Source: Chondrus crispus (lineage: Eukaryota; Rhodophyta; Florideophyceae; Gigartinales; Gigartinaceae). From it: 20,214 nt of DNA. Below the pieces are notes generated by a model. That model was not told the origin of the DNA and did no database searches. It saw only the letters and a program-made list of their open reading frames with translations. The position numbers and the translations under genes are program-made. Below are positions 1 through 7,290 of the stretch, one piece after another (the stretch's first letter is position 1; the number at the start of each line of letters is the position of its first letter). The DNA lies in contig NW_005179249.1 of NCBI RefSeq assembly GCF_000350225.1, positions 561,044 to 581,257 of the forward strand, read 5' to 3'.

Positions 1-232
1 CGGCGACCACGCCGGCTGCGACGTCGCGCGCCCATCTCGGCGGGGGCAGGGTTGGCGGCTTGGGCGGCAGCTCCGAGCGGATCCACTGCGGGACGATGAC
101 GTGCGGCGCCAGCGCGCACGGCTGGACGCGGCGGCGCCAAGGGCGCACGCGCTCGATCGTGGCGATCTCGGCCTCCGCCGCCATGCGGCGCAGCTCGCCG
201 CGCGTGCCGAGCGAGGCGCGGTAGGACGTCAT
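1..232 (-). CDS. 5' end of a gene running off the window; BCL7-like N-terminus (tentative)
   Basis: An uninterrupted minus-strand reading frame begins at ATG 232-230 and stays open for 77 codons to the left edge, so only the N-terminus is present. Residues about 12-55 have the layout of the BCL7 N-terminal domain: a basic stretch, then IERVRPW followed 18 residues later by a second Trp in IVPQWI. BCL7 proteins have a comparable EKVRxW and KWVP with almost the same spacing, and are small SWI/SNF-type chromatin-remodelling subunits. After residue 60 the sequence becomes proline-rich. The match was made by eye on a short segment, so the family call is weak. That this is a coding start is better supported, by the open frame and GC-rich third positions. 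It lies downstream of the kinase on the same strand. Confidence 0.4.
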   Translation of the reverse strand, partial: MTSYRASLGTRGELRRMAAEAEIATIERVRPWRRRVQPCALAPHVIVPQWIRSELPPKPPTLPPPRWARDVAAGVVA

Positions 233-339
233 CGCGGGAGGCTTTGCGGGACGGAAGCGGCGGAGCTTGGGAAGCGGGTGTGCGGTGAAGAGGGATGGTG
301 CGCGAAGAGGGGGGGGGAGGGCGTTGCCGGGCGGGAAAA

Positions 340-359
340 CGCGGCTGGTCACAGCCGCG
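340..359. repeat. GC-rich perfect inverted repeat
   Basis: Arms CGCGGCTG (340-347) and CAGCCGCG (352-359) are perfect complements around the 4-base centre GTCA. It sits 3 bp from a second, AT-rich palindrome. It could form a hairpin in the kinase 3' region or be a dyad site in the promoter of the next gene. Confidence 0.75.
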
Positions 360-362
360 ATG

Positions 363-400
363 TTTTAATTAAATTACTCACATGAGTAATTTAATTAAAA
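363..400. repeat. AT-rich perfect inverted repeat, 18-bp arms
   Basis: Arm 363-380 (TTTTAATTAAATTACTCA) and arm 383-400 are exact reverse complements separated by only CA. Such a tight 38-bp dyad is unlikely by chance in this GC-rich setting. It could be a cruciform or hairpin, a dimer-binding site, or a minimal fold-back element. Confidence 0.85.
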
Positions 401-493
401 AATAATAAGCGCAGAGAAAAGGCGAAGAAAAGAAAAGCAGGTGGGATGGTTGACAGGGAAGTCGGTCGCTCGGCGCCTCCTTCCTGGCTGTGC

Positions 494-1780
494 CTAACCG
501 TCCGCAGCCTCCGGATGAAACGCGACGACCTCCTCCCAGATGAGCTTCTTCAGCTGTGCCTTGGACGTCTTACTCGGGGGTTCTGACCGGGCGAAGTCGT
601 ACGGTTTGGCGACGGTGGGCTGCGGCTTACGCACGTCGTCAAACCAGGGGTGGTCGAGGGCTGCGCGGGCGGAGATGCGGTCCTTGGGCGAGAAGCGGAT
701 CATGTTCTCTAGCAAGTCGACGACCAGCGGGTCGACTCCCTCGCGCATGGCGTCGGCGATGCGGTTCTTGGCGCCCTTCCGGCGGCGCTGGCGCTTGAGA
801 TACCACTGCCCATAGTCCGGGAGGATGGCCAGGATGTCGTCAGACGGGTAGCCGACCATGTCGATGATCTCCTGTACATGGGACTGCTTTCCCGTGGAAT
901 CGAAGAGGTATGCGTGGCCGGGGCGGACGATCTCGGCGATGACGCAGCCGGCGGCCCAGATGTCGACCTCTGCGTCGTACGGGGCGCCGAGCGAGAGCTC
1001 CGGTGCGCTCTGTATGACGGTGCTGACGCCGCCGGTGAGCTCCGGCTCGCGCACGGGGGGGGCGATGTCGTCGTCGCGGTTGGCCTTGGAGTAGAACCTG
1101 CTTTCGCCGAGGTCGCACAGCTTGAGGTTGTAGTGGTCGTCCAAGAGGAGGTTGCGGCTCTTGATGTCGCGGTGCATGATGCCTTGCGAGTGGAGGTGCT
1201 CGAGGGCGAGGAGCATCTGATAGGCGACCTTCTTCTGGGTGGGCGGGTGCTCCAGGCGGCCCTGCAGGAGGGCGTCGCGCAAGTCGGTGGTGAGGAGCGG
1301 GGTGACGAGGTAGACGTCCTGCCAGGCGGCGAAGGCCGGCGGGCGGTCGATGTCGAGCAGCTGGACGACGTGCGGGTGGTGCAGGTGGCGCAGCAGGCGC
1401 AGCTCGCGCAGGACGTGGCGGGCCATGTGCGCGTTGGCGAAGGCTGCCAGGATCTTCTTGATGGCGACGCGGCGCGGCGGGGGCGCGCGCGATGGGGAGG
1501 CGTCCAGCGCGGACACGACGATGCCGTAGCTCCCCGCGCCCAGCAGGCGCAGCGAGCGGTAGCGCGGCGCGACCAGGAACTCGGTCTCGGTCATGAGCGG
1601 GCGGTCCACCAGGGCCAGCTGGATGGTGACGCGGCGCTTGACCAGCTGCGGCGACGGTTTGCGCGGCGCGGGCGCGCCCTTGCGACGCGTGAAGAGATGC
1701 ATCGGGCGGCGCGGGAGGCTCGGGGGGCGGGAGGCTCGGGGGCGGGAGGCTCGGGGGCCGGCGGCAAGTCGAGGCGGCAC
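494..1780 (-). CDS. atypical MAP-kinase-like (CMGC) Ser/Thr protein kinase
   Basis: This is a complete intronless 428-residue kinase. In order it has a glycine-rich loop GAGSYG (81-86), VAIKK with ATP-anchoring Lys108, a helix-C Glu near 126, catalytic loop HRDIKSRN (203-210), DLG in place of DFG (223-225), APE (259-261) and DIWAAGC. The C-terminal LIWEEVVAFHPE (413-424) matches the C-terminal extension of MAP kinases. These support phosphotransfer activity in the MAPK branch of CMGC kinases. The activation segment (226-258) has no TxY dual-phosphorylation motif, and the usual TRWYRAPE is STVIQSAPE, so activation is probably not by a standard MAPK kinase. Met27 (codon at 1702-1700) is an alternative start, because residues 1-26 are low-complexity and encoded by a 15-16 bp tandem repeat. 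The substrate is unknown. Confidence 0.9.
   Translation of the reverse strand: MPPRLAAGPRASRPRASRPPSLPRRPMHLFTRRKGAPAPRKPSPQLVKRRVTIQLALVDRPLMTETEFLVAPRYRSLRLLGAGSYGIVVSALDASPSRAPPPRRVAIKKILAAFANAHMARHVLRELRLLRHLHHPHVVQLLDIDRPPAFAAWQDVYLVTPLLTTDLRDALLQGRLEHPPTQKKVAYQMLLALEHLHSQGIMHRDIKSRNLLLDDHYNLKLCDLGESRFYSKANRDDDIAPPVREPELTGGVSTVIQSAPELSLGAPYDAEVDIWAAGCVIAEIVRPGHAYLFDSTGKQSHVQEIIDMVGYPSDDILAILPDYGQWYLKRQRRRKGAKNRIADAMREGVDPLVVDLLENMIRFSPKDRISARAALDHPWFDDVRKPQPTVAKPYDFARSEPPSKTSKAQLKKLIWEEVVAFHPEAADG
1711..1757. repeat. three tandem copies of a 15-16 bp GC-rich unit
   Basis: The unit GCGGGAGGCTCGGGGG is repeated three times, starting at 1711, 1727 and 1742, with one G lost in the middle copy. 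It overlaps the first codons of the longest kinase ORF (Arg/Ser/Pro-rich). This argues that it is 5' leader DNA and that the downstream Met at 1702-1700 may be the true start. Confidence 0.7.
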
Positions 1781-2014
1781 GGGCGTGGCGCGGTGCGTAG
1801 GCTGGGGTGTGTCGGGTGGGCGCGTGCGCGCGCGTGGCGGTGAGGGTTTTGCTCATTAATAAGTAGGAGGTGGGGTTGCGGCGCAGTTGGGGCGCGGCGT
1901 ATGGAGGGGGCGGTGAGGAATTGGGCGCACGTGACGCGGGACTCGAGTTGCGACATCGCGGACTCGGGAAGCATTGCCGCGGAGACTACCTTATCATATA
2001 CCTTACATGTTTAT
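1781..2014 (-). promoter_or_regulatory. upstream region of the kinase gene
   Basis: This stretch lies between the kinase start and the Harbinger target site, so it is the likely kinase promoter. It contains a G-box-type CACGTGAC at 1928-1935 and an AT-rich CTTATTAATGAG (minus strand, around 1851-1862). Neither has been shown to function. The Harbinger element ends about 235 bp from the longest start and may have displaced further upstream elements. Confidence 0.35.
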
Positions 2015-2017
2015 TTA
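2015..2017. repeat. left TTA target-site duplication of the Harbinger element
   Basis: TTA immediately precedes the left terminal repeat and is matched by TTA at 9264-9266. PIF/Harbinger elements characteristically duplicate a 3-bp TWA target. Confidence 0.8.
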
Positions 2018-2032
2018 GAGCATCTCCACTGG
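2018..2032 (+). repeat. left terminal inverted repeat, Harbinger element
   Basis: GAGCATCTCCACTGG is exactly repeated in inverse at 9249-9263. The GAGCATCTCC beginning is typical of PIF/Harbinger ends. It is followed within 4 bp by the first GGGTCTA subterminal motif (2036-2042). Confidence 0.88.
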
Positions 2033-2035
2033 CGA

Positions 2036-2131
2036 GGGTCTATGGGATATAATGTATTTGTCCAAAATGCCAGGTGGAGAATTACAACTGGCTCCCAGTC
2101 AAAAATTAGACCGCACTCGGCCGCGGGTCTA
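2036..2131. repeat. left subterminal GGGTCTA motifs
   Basis: Exact copies of GGGTCTA lie at 2036-2042 and 2125-2131. The second ends at the TA used as target by the pogo-like element. The same heptamer is clustered in the right end at 9085-9236, so these are element-specific subterminal repeats, probably transposase or Myb-protein binding sites. Confidence 0.7.
2130..2131. repeat. TA target duplication, left of pogo-like element
   Basis: TA precedes the terminal repeat that starts CAAGGGGG and is matched by TA at 4395-4396, as expected for Tc1/mariner/pogo insertion. Confidence 0.8.
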
Positions 2132-2158
2132 CAAGGGGGTACCCCTCATTTTGGAACA
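2132..2158 (+). repeat. left terminal inverted repeat, pogo-like element
   Basis: It begins CAAGGGGGTACCCC, itself containing the palindrome GGGGTACCCC, and pairs with 4368-4394 with three mismatches in 27. Confidence 0.85.
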
Positions 2159-2420
2159 AAATCAATATTTTTTAAAAAAATCAGCTTCACATCGCCGTTT
2201 TGTAAATCTTTCTGGTGGACATGGAAGGCTTGATGCTCTGATGCAACCAGTCAATATGTGGATCAGGAAAACTTGGGGGTCGTTGCAAAGTAGGTGAAGG
2301 CCTGTAGTCACTGTCAAAACGACAACTTTCCCCCTCTGATTTGTACAACTATGTAATTGGCTGATCCAAATTTAGCATGCATTTTTTAATCAGAAAAAAG
2401 GTTGCGATGACGTGTGACGG

Positions 2421-4202
2421 TCACATTGAACTACTTCTGGCAATGATTATGCTGCGGTGCACTTTCTTCTCTGCTACCATGCGTTTTGCCAGCATGCGGC
2501 GTTCTTTCATCGGTCTCGGCAAGACGGTTCTCACACCATATTCACGCACACGATATGCAAGGGCTTCTTTGTCGTGCGCCAGTCGCATTCTCTTCACCTT
2601 ATCATATAATGCGGCTTCGCCTTCAGCCTTTTCCGCTTTTCGGCGTTCCTTTTCTCCCTTTTTAGCCATGTCCATGGCATCTTTACTTCTGGCCATGCGT
2701 AATGCCTCGCTCGAAGTGAGGCACAATCCTGCCGTAGTGTCCAAAAATCCATTGCGAATAACTGCGGGCTGGAGACCAATATTGTTTCGAAGCTGCATTC
2801 TTTTCGTTTCAAGAATGCGCTCGATATCTTCAGCCTTCATGATTTTGTCGCAGTGTATAGAAGACAATGGCCTAGGCCCTGCAAACACATAGGACAAATT
2901 GGCAGGGTAGATGCCGGCCTTGCTAAAACCAGAGGCTATATTGGAACGAGTAAAAGATTTGGCATACGCCGCTGTCACCAACTTCAAAAAATCGAATTGA
3001 TCGTAAACATTGACCGCGCCAGCTGTAGACATTCCATCAACAAGGTCACGTAACTTGCTTTTGAAAGCCCCAAATACGGAAACATCCAGTGGTTGAGTAA
3101 CACCGCTAGTATGCGCTGGGAGGGCATAGGCTATCACGTTTGCGCTGTGCAAGAAGCTCAAGGTTTTGTAACGCATATGACTACGGTATCCATCCATGAG
3201 CAGCAATATTTTTCCCTGTGATAATTTGTACTCATTATCCTTCACGAATGCTTTTGACCACTCGGCAAAGTTGGTAGAATCCACACCTGCTACGTCGTCA
3301 CGACAGGTCACGAGGCTGCCATCCGGTAGACAGTCAGCAATTGTTTGGACCACCGATTGGTCGTCGGACTTCACAACGCGAAACTTGATACTTTTTCCTT
3401 TCACTACGAACAATGGCCTCCCAACACACCCACTTGCAAAGACAACTGGCATCATAGTTACACGATCAATGTTCCGAAATTCTGGAGAACGTTTCACGGG
3501 ATGGCATGAGTGTGTAACGTACGCTTTTTTATGTGAAGATTTGAGGCAGTCTCGGTTCGGGGACATGCCAGTCTCATCGAGGTTGCATATATGGTAGCAG
3601 TCTATTCTATTGTCTGCAATTATTTTGTGAATGGCTGCAAAGTGCGTCGTCAGTACTTCTGCATTGCACGACTTCCACCTTATTTCCTCTTCTTTAGAGT
3701 ATCTTTTGAACTGTATGGTGTCACTGTGACGCTTGCGAAAGTTATACAAAAACTTTTTCCCGGGCCTGTTGTTGACAAAAGGCAGTTTTTGTTGTCGACT
3801 TTGCGGGAGCGATGAAACTAAAATTTCCACAGCATCGGCTATATCCTCGTTACTGAGAGGGAAACCTTTCGCTGAGTATCGATTGATAAGTGGCACGATG
3901 GTGTCTTCTTCGCCAGAGGTCAGTGCAGTTCGTGGTGAGCGAATGTCATCCTTGTGCATAAGTCTGTACTGGAATGTGGAGAGGGGCATGCGAGCAATGA
4001 AGGATGCTCGACGGCGATCCATGCCCCTGTCAACCGCAAGTAGTGCTCTTTCAAAGCATTTCTCTTTCTTTGACAAGCGCTTTGCTCTCGTCATTTTCGT
4101 GACCGTTACAGAGGGAGTGGCGACCTTGAGACCGGAGTTGGCCTGACGATTTTTTTGGCATCGGATAGGAGGCCAGACCAAAGTTTCAAGGGTTATTTGC
4201 AT
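2421..4202 (-). CDS. pogo/Tigger-type transposase (DDE_1 superfamily), intact
   Basis: This is a 593-residue ORF with no frameshift or stop. A basic N-terminal segment (about 38-85) with an AVDRGMDRRRASFIARMP core resembles a psq/HTH domain. It is followed by a CENP-B-like second DNA-binding region (about 95-165). The catalytic core has NLDETG (Asp209), LLMDGYRSH (Asp337) and GVTQPLDVSVFGAFK (Asp373), the DDD triad of pogo-type transposases. The Lys/Arg/Glu-rich C-terminus (about 505-585) may be a coiled or DNA-binding tail. The protein should cut and paste the surrounding TA-flanked element in the nucleus. Start: Met1 (codon 4202-4200) gives the longest frame; Met37 also precedes all recognised domains. 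It is the only transposon gene in the window without visible damage. Confidence 0.9.
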   Translation of the reverse strand: MQITLETLVWPPIRCQKNRQANSGLKVATPSVTVTKMTRAKRLSKKEKCFERALLAVDRGMDRRRASFIARMPLSTFQYRLMHKDDIRSPRTALTSGEEDTIVPLINRYSAKGFPLSNEDIADAVEILVSSLPQSRQQKLPFVNNRPGKKFLYNFRKRHSDTIQFKRYSKEEEIRWKSCNAEVLTTHFAAIHKIIADNRIDCYHICNLDETGMSPNRDCLKSSHKKAYVTHSCHPVKRSPEFRNIDRVTMMPVVFASGCVGRPLFVVKGKSIKFRVVKSDDQSVVQTIADCLPDGSLVTCRDDVAGVDSTNFAEWSKAFVKDNEYKLSQGKILLLMDGYRSHMRYKTLSFLHSANVIAYALPAHTSGVTQPLDVSVFGAFKSKLRDLVDGMSTAGAVNVYDQFDFLKLVTAAYAKSFTRSNIASGFSKAGIYPANLSYVFAGPRPLSSIHCDKIMKAEDIERILETKRMQLRNNIGLQPAVIRNGFLDTTAGLCLTSSEALRMARSKDAMDMAKKGEKERRKAEKAEGEAALYDKVKRMRLAHDKEALAYRVREYGVRTVLPRPMKERRMLAKRMVAEKKVHRSIIIARSSSM

Positions 4203-4367
4203 CGCTCAATTCGAAAATGGGCGCCATTTTTGTCTGTTTGCATTTGCCGCCAAGTTACCGGTTCATTTGAGATGGCTTTGATCACTCAATGAGGCTTAAC
4301 AGCAATGAAATGTTACATTTGTTGTTAAAATTTAGAAATTATCGCTTTGTTCAATTTTGAGGAGGTC

Positions 4368-4394
4368 TGTTCAAAAACGGGGGGTACCCCCTTG
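4368..4394 (-). repeat. right terminal inverted repeat, pogo-like element
   Basis: It ends GGGGTACCCCCTTG, is the inverse of 2132-2158 at 24 of 27 positions, and is followed by TA at 4395-4396. Confidence 0.85.
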
Positions 4395-4550
4395 TATGCT
4401 ATTGATAGATGGAGCTAAAAAGGGACCCCTCTCCACCAGTGACGGTCTAATGGTATATCTTCTGCTCTTGCACGCCTGTCCCCTCACCTCCCTTCGTAAT
4501 TCCCCCGCCCCTCTCTCTAACTGCCTGTTTCGTATTTCTACAGAACGACC
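4395..4550 (+). other. Harbinger transposase 5' leader with a candidate 3' splice site
   Basis: Between the pogo-like insertion and the transposase ATG is a pyrimidine-rich stretch. It contains a branch-point-like CTAAC (4517-4521) and, 20 bp later, TTTCTACAG ending at 4543, followed by AACGACC and the ATG at 4551. This looks like the end of a 5'-UTR intron. A GGTCTAATGG segment near 4445-4454 resembles the right-end subterminal sequence. Confidence 0.4.
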
Positions 4551-5934
4551 ATGAACTTCAACTTAGACGAACTCGTGCATGACAGTGACGACGACATTGT
4601 CGATACTGTCGCAATTATTGTGGCACAAGATCAGATTAACGAAGAGAATGACGGAAAGCACGGCGGATCCCGTCCTGGACGTAGTCCAAACGTCTTGCGA
4701 GACTTTTCGGGTGGGGCATCGCCGCATAATGCTGGACTACTTTTGGGACGAGCGGAGCATGAGGGATGATGGATCGGGAGAGCGGGGTCCTGTTTACAGT
4801 GCTGACCTCTTCGAAAGAAGGTTCAGAATGCGGAAAGAGCTTTTTCTCCGCGTGTACGGCGGTGTCATGGAGAGAAACGCCTACATAAGACTGTGAATTG
4901 ATTCGGACTGTACAGGACGAAAAGGAATCCATCCGCTGCAAAAGGTTGTTGCTTCCATGAGGGCAGCTGTCCTACGGCATTCCAGGTGACGCTGTGGATG
5001 AGTACTGTAGAATGAGTGAGACTACCGCTCTGAAGTCGCTCCGAGAGTTTTGCCGGGGTGTGGTTTCTGCATTTGAAATTGAATACCTGCGTGCGCCGAC
5101 GCAAGTAGACCTTCAGCGCATTGAAGTGCGATTTGCACAGGTAGGATTTCCGGGCTGTATGGGATGTGTGGACTGTGTAGGATGGGATTGGAAAAATGCA
5201 CCAAAGGCACATCAAGGTCATAACGTAGGAAAAGAAAAAGTCTCTACACTACGAATGGAAGTTATTTGCGATTTGGATCTTTGGATATGGCATTGTGCCT
5301 TTGGTCCTGAAGGCATGAACGACATCAACATCCTTGATGTCAGCCCACATTTTTCAGAGGTTTTAAGCGAGTTCTACCCTCCTTTCCGCGTGGAAAGTGT
5401 AATTGCAGAAAAAAGGTTTGACTGGTTCTATTACTTGGCTGACGGAATATATCCGAACTACAAGGTTTTTGTCAAGACTTTGCCAGAGACACAAAATCCG
5501 CGAACGCAAATGTTTCGAATGCGACAAGAGGCAGTTCGTAAAGAAGTAGAACGGGTTTTGGGGTCCTGTTCGCTCGCTGGAATATTTTATATTCCCCCGG
5601 GAGGCTCTGGAGCGCAAGTGGTATGGAGGAAATTGTCTCTGCCTGTGTCATACTTCACAATGTGATCGAAGAGCGCAGAGGAGGATTTTCCGGCGATGGG
5701 ACCGGAGGCGTGAGGATATCTGATGCGGAGATTGACGCTCTGATAGCTGCCGACTCTAAGGCCATCATTGTGCCAATTGCTGATGGTGAGAACGGCGGTA
5801 CAGGGTGCTTTACCTCTGCAGTTAGAATTGGGTCGACAGGGCACCATCGTGGGGATTATTCCAAGCATGTGGCGCTCACAAAAGCCTTAATCACGCACAT
5901 TTGGCAATCTTACGCTTATACGGAACCTGAATGA
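4551..5934 (+). pseudogene. PIF/Harbinger transposase (Plant_tran type), broken by three frameshifts and one stop
   Basis: The coding frame starts at ATG 4551 with an acidic N-terminus (NFNLDELVHDSDDD) and an HGGSRPGRSPN motif. It jumps frame near 4704-4710 (DYFWDERSMRDDGS, FERRFRMRKELFLRVYGG), meets an in-frame TGA at 4894-4896, shifts again near 4961-4975 (YGIPGDAVDEYCRMSE) and once more near 5554-5564, ending with EEIVSACVILHNVIEE and a stop at 5934. These segments match the Plant_tran/Harbinger nuclease family in order. The catalytic triad is visible: Asp at 5171 (CVDC), Asp at 5321 (MNDINILD) and Glu near 5549 (EVERVLG). The shifts look like single-base indels, not introns. The intact protein would cut the GAGCATCTCC ends together with the Myb-like partner. 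As read, it encodes no functional enzyme. Confidence 0.85.
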
Positions 5935-6042
5935 CCGTCTTGCACAGGGATTTGGTTTATCTGATTGACACAGTTTCAATTACGTCGCACTCTCTTCCGC
6001 CTCTAAAAATCACAGGGCGCTGTACGCTGCACCCTAAAATAT

Positions 6043-6790
6043 TAGAGCTCCTCTAGGACGTTCCTGGAGCACGCCGAGACCGGCGCGTCGTGCATCACGT
6101 CGCAGCGCCGCGACTCCACCGTCGGCGAGCCCCACTCGGCCGCTGCCGGCCGCAAGACGGTGTTCCTGCTCCTGGAAGTCCTGGAAGACTTTGCGGACGC
6201 GGAGAGCGAGGACTTTGAGTTTCTGGACGCGCAAAGCGTGGAGGAAGAGCGAAGTTTATCGCGCGTGGGGAACTTTGCAGTGAGGGAAAGGGTCCGGTGA
6301 GTCGGGAATGAGGAGGAGTTTGCCGCTCTGTTCGCGCAGGTTGAGCTGAATGAGTGGTTCGAGCGCGAGGCGGAGGGTGGGGTCGGGGATGAGTTTGATG
6401 TGGGTAAGACGTTATTAAGGAGTGGAAAGAGGATGCGACGGAGCATTACGAGAGGTGCGTGTGGTGGGGGAGTAAAGCGGTTAGGAAAGTTGTGGATATT
6501 AGGTATATTGAAAGTGAGTTTAGGGTCGCTAAATAGTGGAAGACGCAACCGCGGAACGTGTGCGTAAAGCTGCAGCTGCCGTCGTAACTGTGTCTGTACA
6601 GTCTTCGTATCGCCGGTTTGGAGTTTGGAGATGGCGTCGTCGTCTTGTGGGCAAGGGACTCTACCCATGCGCCGAACCTTGCGCTCGAGTTGCAGTCGCA
6701 GGAAAGGGAGGTAGGGAGAGACATAGATCCCTCGGGTGAATGCCTCCGCATGGCAAAGCGCATCCATCAACGCAACATCCCAAAAGCCCC
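6043..6790 (+). pseudogene. unrecognised decayed coding remnant inside the Harbinger element
   Basis: A frame open from about 6043 encodes an acidic, codon-biased sequence (KTVFLLLEVLEDFADAESED; then EFAALFAQVELNEWFERE) with one TGA at 6298-6300. Near 6400 the plausible coding moves to another frame (IKEWKEDATEHYERCVWWGS, then LEFGDGVVVLWARDST and ECLRMAKRIHQRN) with TAG and TAA stops around 6534 and 6585. GTGAGT at 6299 and GTAAG near 6403 could be splice donors, so introns are an alternative to decay. No start codon or family was recognised. A 421-codon ORF on the other strand spans this area and the next gene, but reads like a shadow. The role is unknown; it may be the 3' part of a captured host gene. 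Confidence 0.35.
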
Positions 6791-6799
6791 AAATCTTAC

Positions 6800-7020
6800 T
6801 TTTCCGATAGTTTCTCTCCACCTCCGCCCGCACAGCCAATCGCTCCGCTCCTCTCCATTCACACATATACGCTATCTCCGCCACCATCCCCCCCTCCTTC
6901 CCGCTTTTCCTATCCCTCCCCTTCAAGGCGAGGGTGATCCGTGCCAAACTTTGGCACTGCCTAAGTTTGGCACGGATCACCCTCGCACCCGATGTCCGAC
7001 ATTCTCCCCACCTGTCCGCC
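6800..7020 (+). promoter_or_regulatory. promoter-like leader of the adenylosuccinate synthetase fragment
   Basis: A CCAAT box (6836-6840) is followed by a long pyrimidine-rich stretch (about 6855-6925), a perfect hairpin (6928-6986) and then the ATG at 7021. This resembles an intact upstream region. It suggests that genomic DNA, not spliced mRNA, was the source of the fragment. Confidence 0.4.
6928..6986. repeat. perfect inverted repeat, 24-bp arms with 11-bp loop
   Basis: Arm 6928-6951 begins GCGAGGGTGATCCGTGCC and is the exact reverse complement of 6963-6986. The loop is TGGCACTGCCT. The perfect match implies recent origin or selection. It could be a fold-back insertion or a leader hairpin controlling the adjacent ORF. 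Confidence 0.88.
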
Positions 7021-7290
7021 ATGCGCCCGCTGGCCGAGGTTCTCGTCGTCCTAGGCGCGCAGTGGGGCGACGAAGGCAAAGAAATGCTCATGGAATTGCT
7101 CACGTCGCAGTACGACATCCTGGCCCGCGCCGCGGGCGGTGCCAACGCCGGCCACACCATCATCGTCGACGGCATCAAGTACGCGCTCCATCTCCTCCAC
7201 TCGGGCCTGCTCAACCCGCACTGCCTCGGACTCATCGGCAACGGCTTCGTCCTCCACGTCCCCAAGTTCCTCTCCAAGCTCGCCTCCCGA
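7021..7290 (+). pseudogene. ADSS: adenylosuccinate synthetase, truncated N-terminal fragment (captured host gene)
   Basis: From ATG 7021 the frame reads VLVVLGAQWGDEGK (about residues 7-20), then AGGANAGHTIIVDGIKYALHLLHSGLLNP and LIGNGFVLHVPKF. These are the conserved N-terminal motifs of adenylosuccinate synthetase, which uses GTP to join IMP and aspartate in AMP synthesis. Only about 88 of the usual 420-450 residues are present. Similarity stops after VPKFLSKLASRKG near 7290 and the frame continues as unrelated sequence to 7428. The phosphate-binding GDEGKGK is GDEGKEM here, replacing a conserved glycine and a lysine. It cannot be an active enzyme. It lies inside a Harbinger element, between that element's two genes, so transposon capture is the simplest explanation. 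Confidence 0.8.

Larger units (their letters stand above)
233..493. other. intergenic region between kinase 3' end and BCL7-like 5' end
   Basis: This 261-bp gap separates two minus-strand genes. It must hold the 3' end of the kinase transcript and the promoter of the BCL7-like gene. It contains a G-run near 309-317, two adjacent palindromes at 340-400, and an AT-rich block that contrasts sharply with the GC-rich genes. No AATAAA signal was seen on the minus strand. Confidence 0.6.
2132..4394. mobile_element. complete pogo/Tigger-type DNA transposon nested in the Harbinger element
   Basis: The element is 2263 bp with 27-bp terminal inverted repeats at 2132-2158 and 4368-4394 (24 of 27 positions identical, beginning CAAGGGGGTACCCC) and TA on both sides. 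It encodes one intact transposase on the minus strand. Removing it joins GGGTC to TATGC and restores a GGGTCTATG motif like that at the left Harbinger end, which shows it landed in a pre-existing Harbinger element. The intact ORF and good repeat match suggest a recent, possibly still mobile copy. Confidence 0.88.

Noticed and set aside
101..385. 94-codon plus-strand ORF
   Set aside because: It is antisense to the better-supported minus-strand start at 232, is Arg/Ala-rich, and runs into the palindromes.
840..1856. Long ORFs overlapping the kinase (840-1856 minus, 878-1843 plus, 1591-1974 minus)
   Set aside because: They are Arg/Ala/Pro- or Val/Gly-rich shadows of the kinase caused by high GC; none has motifs.
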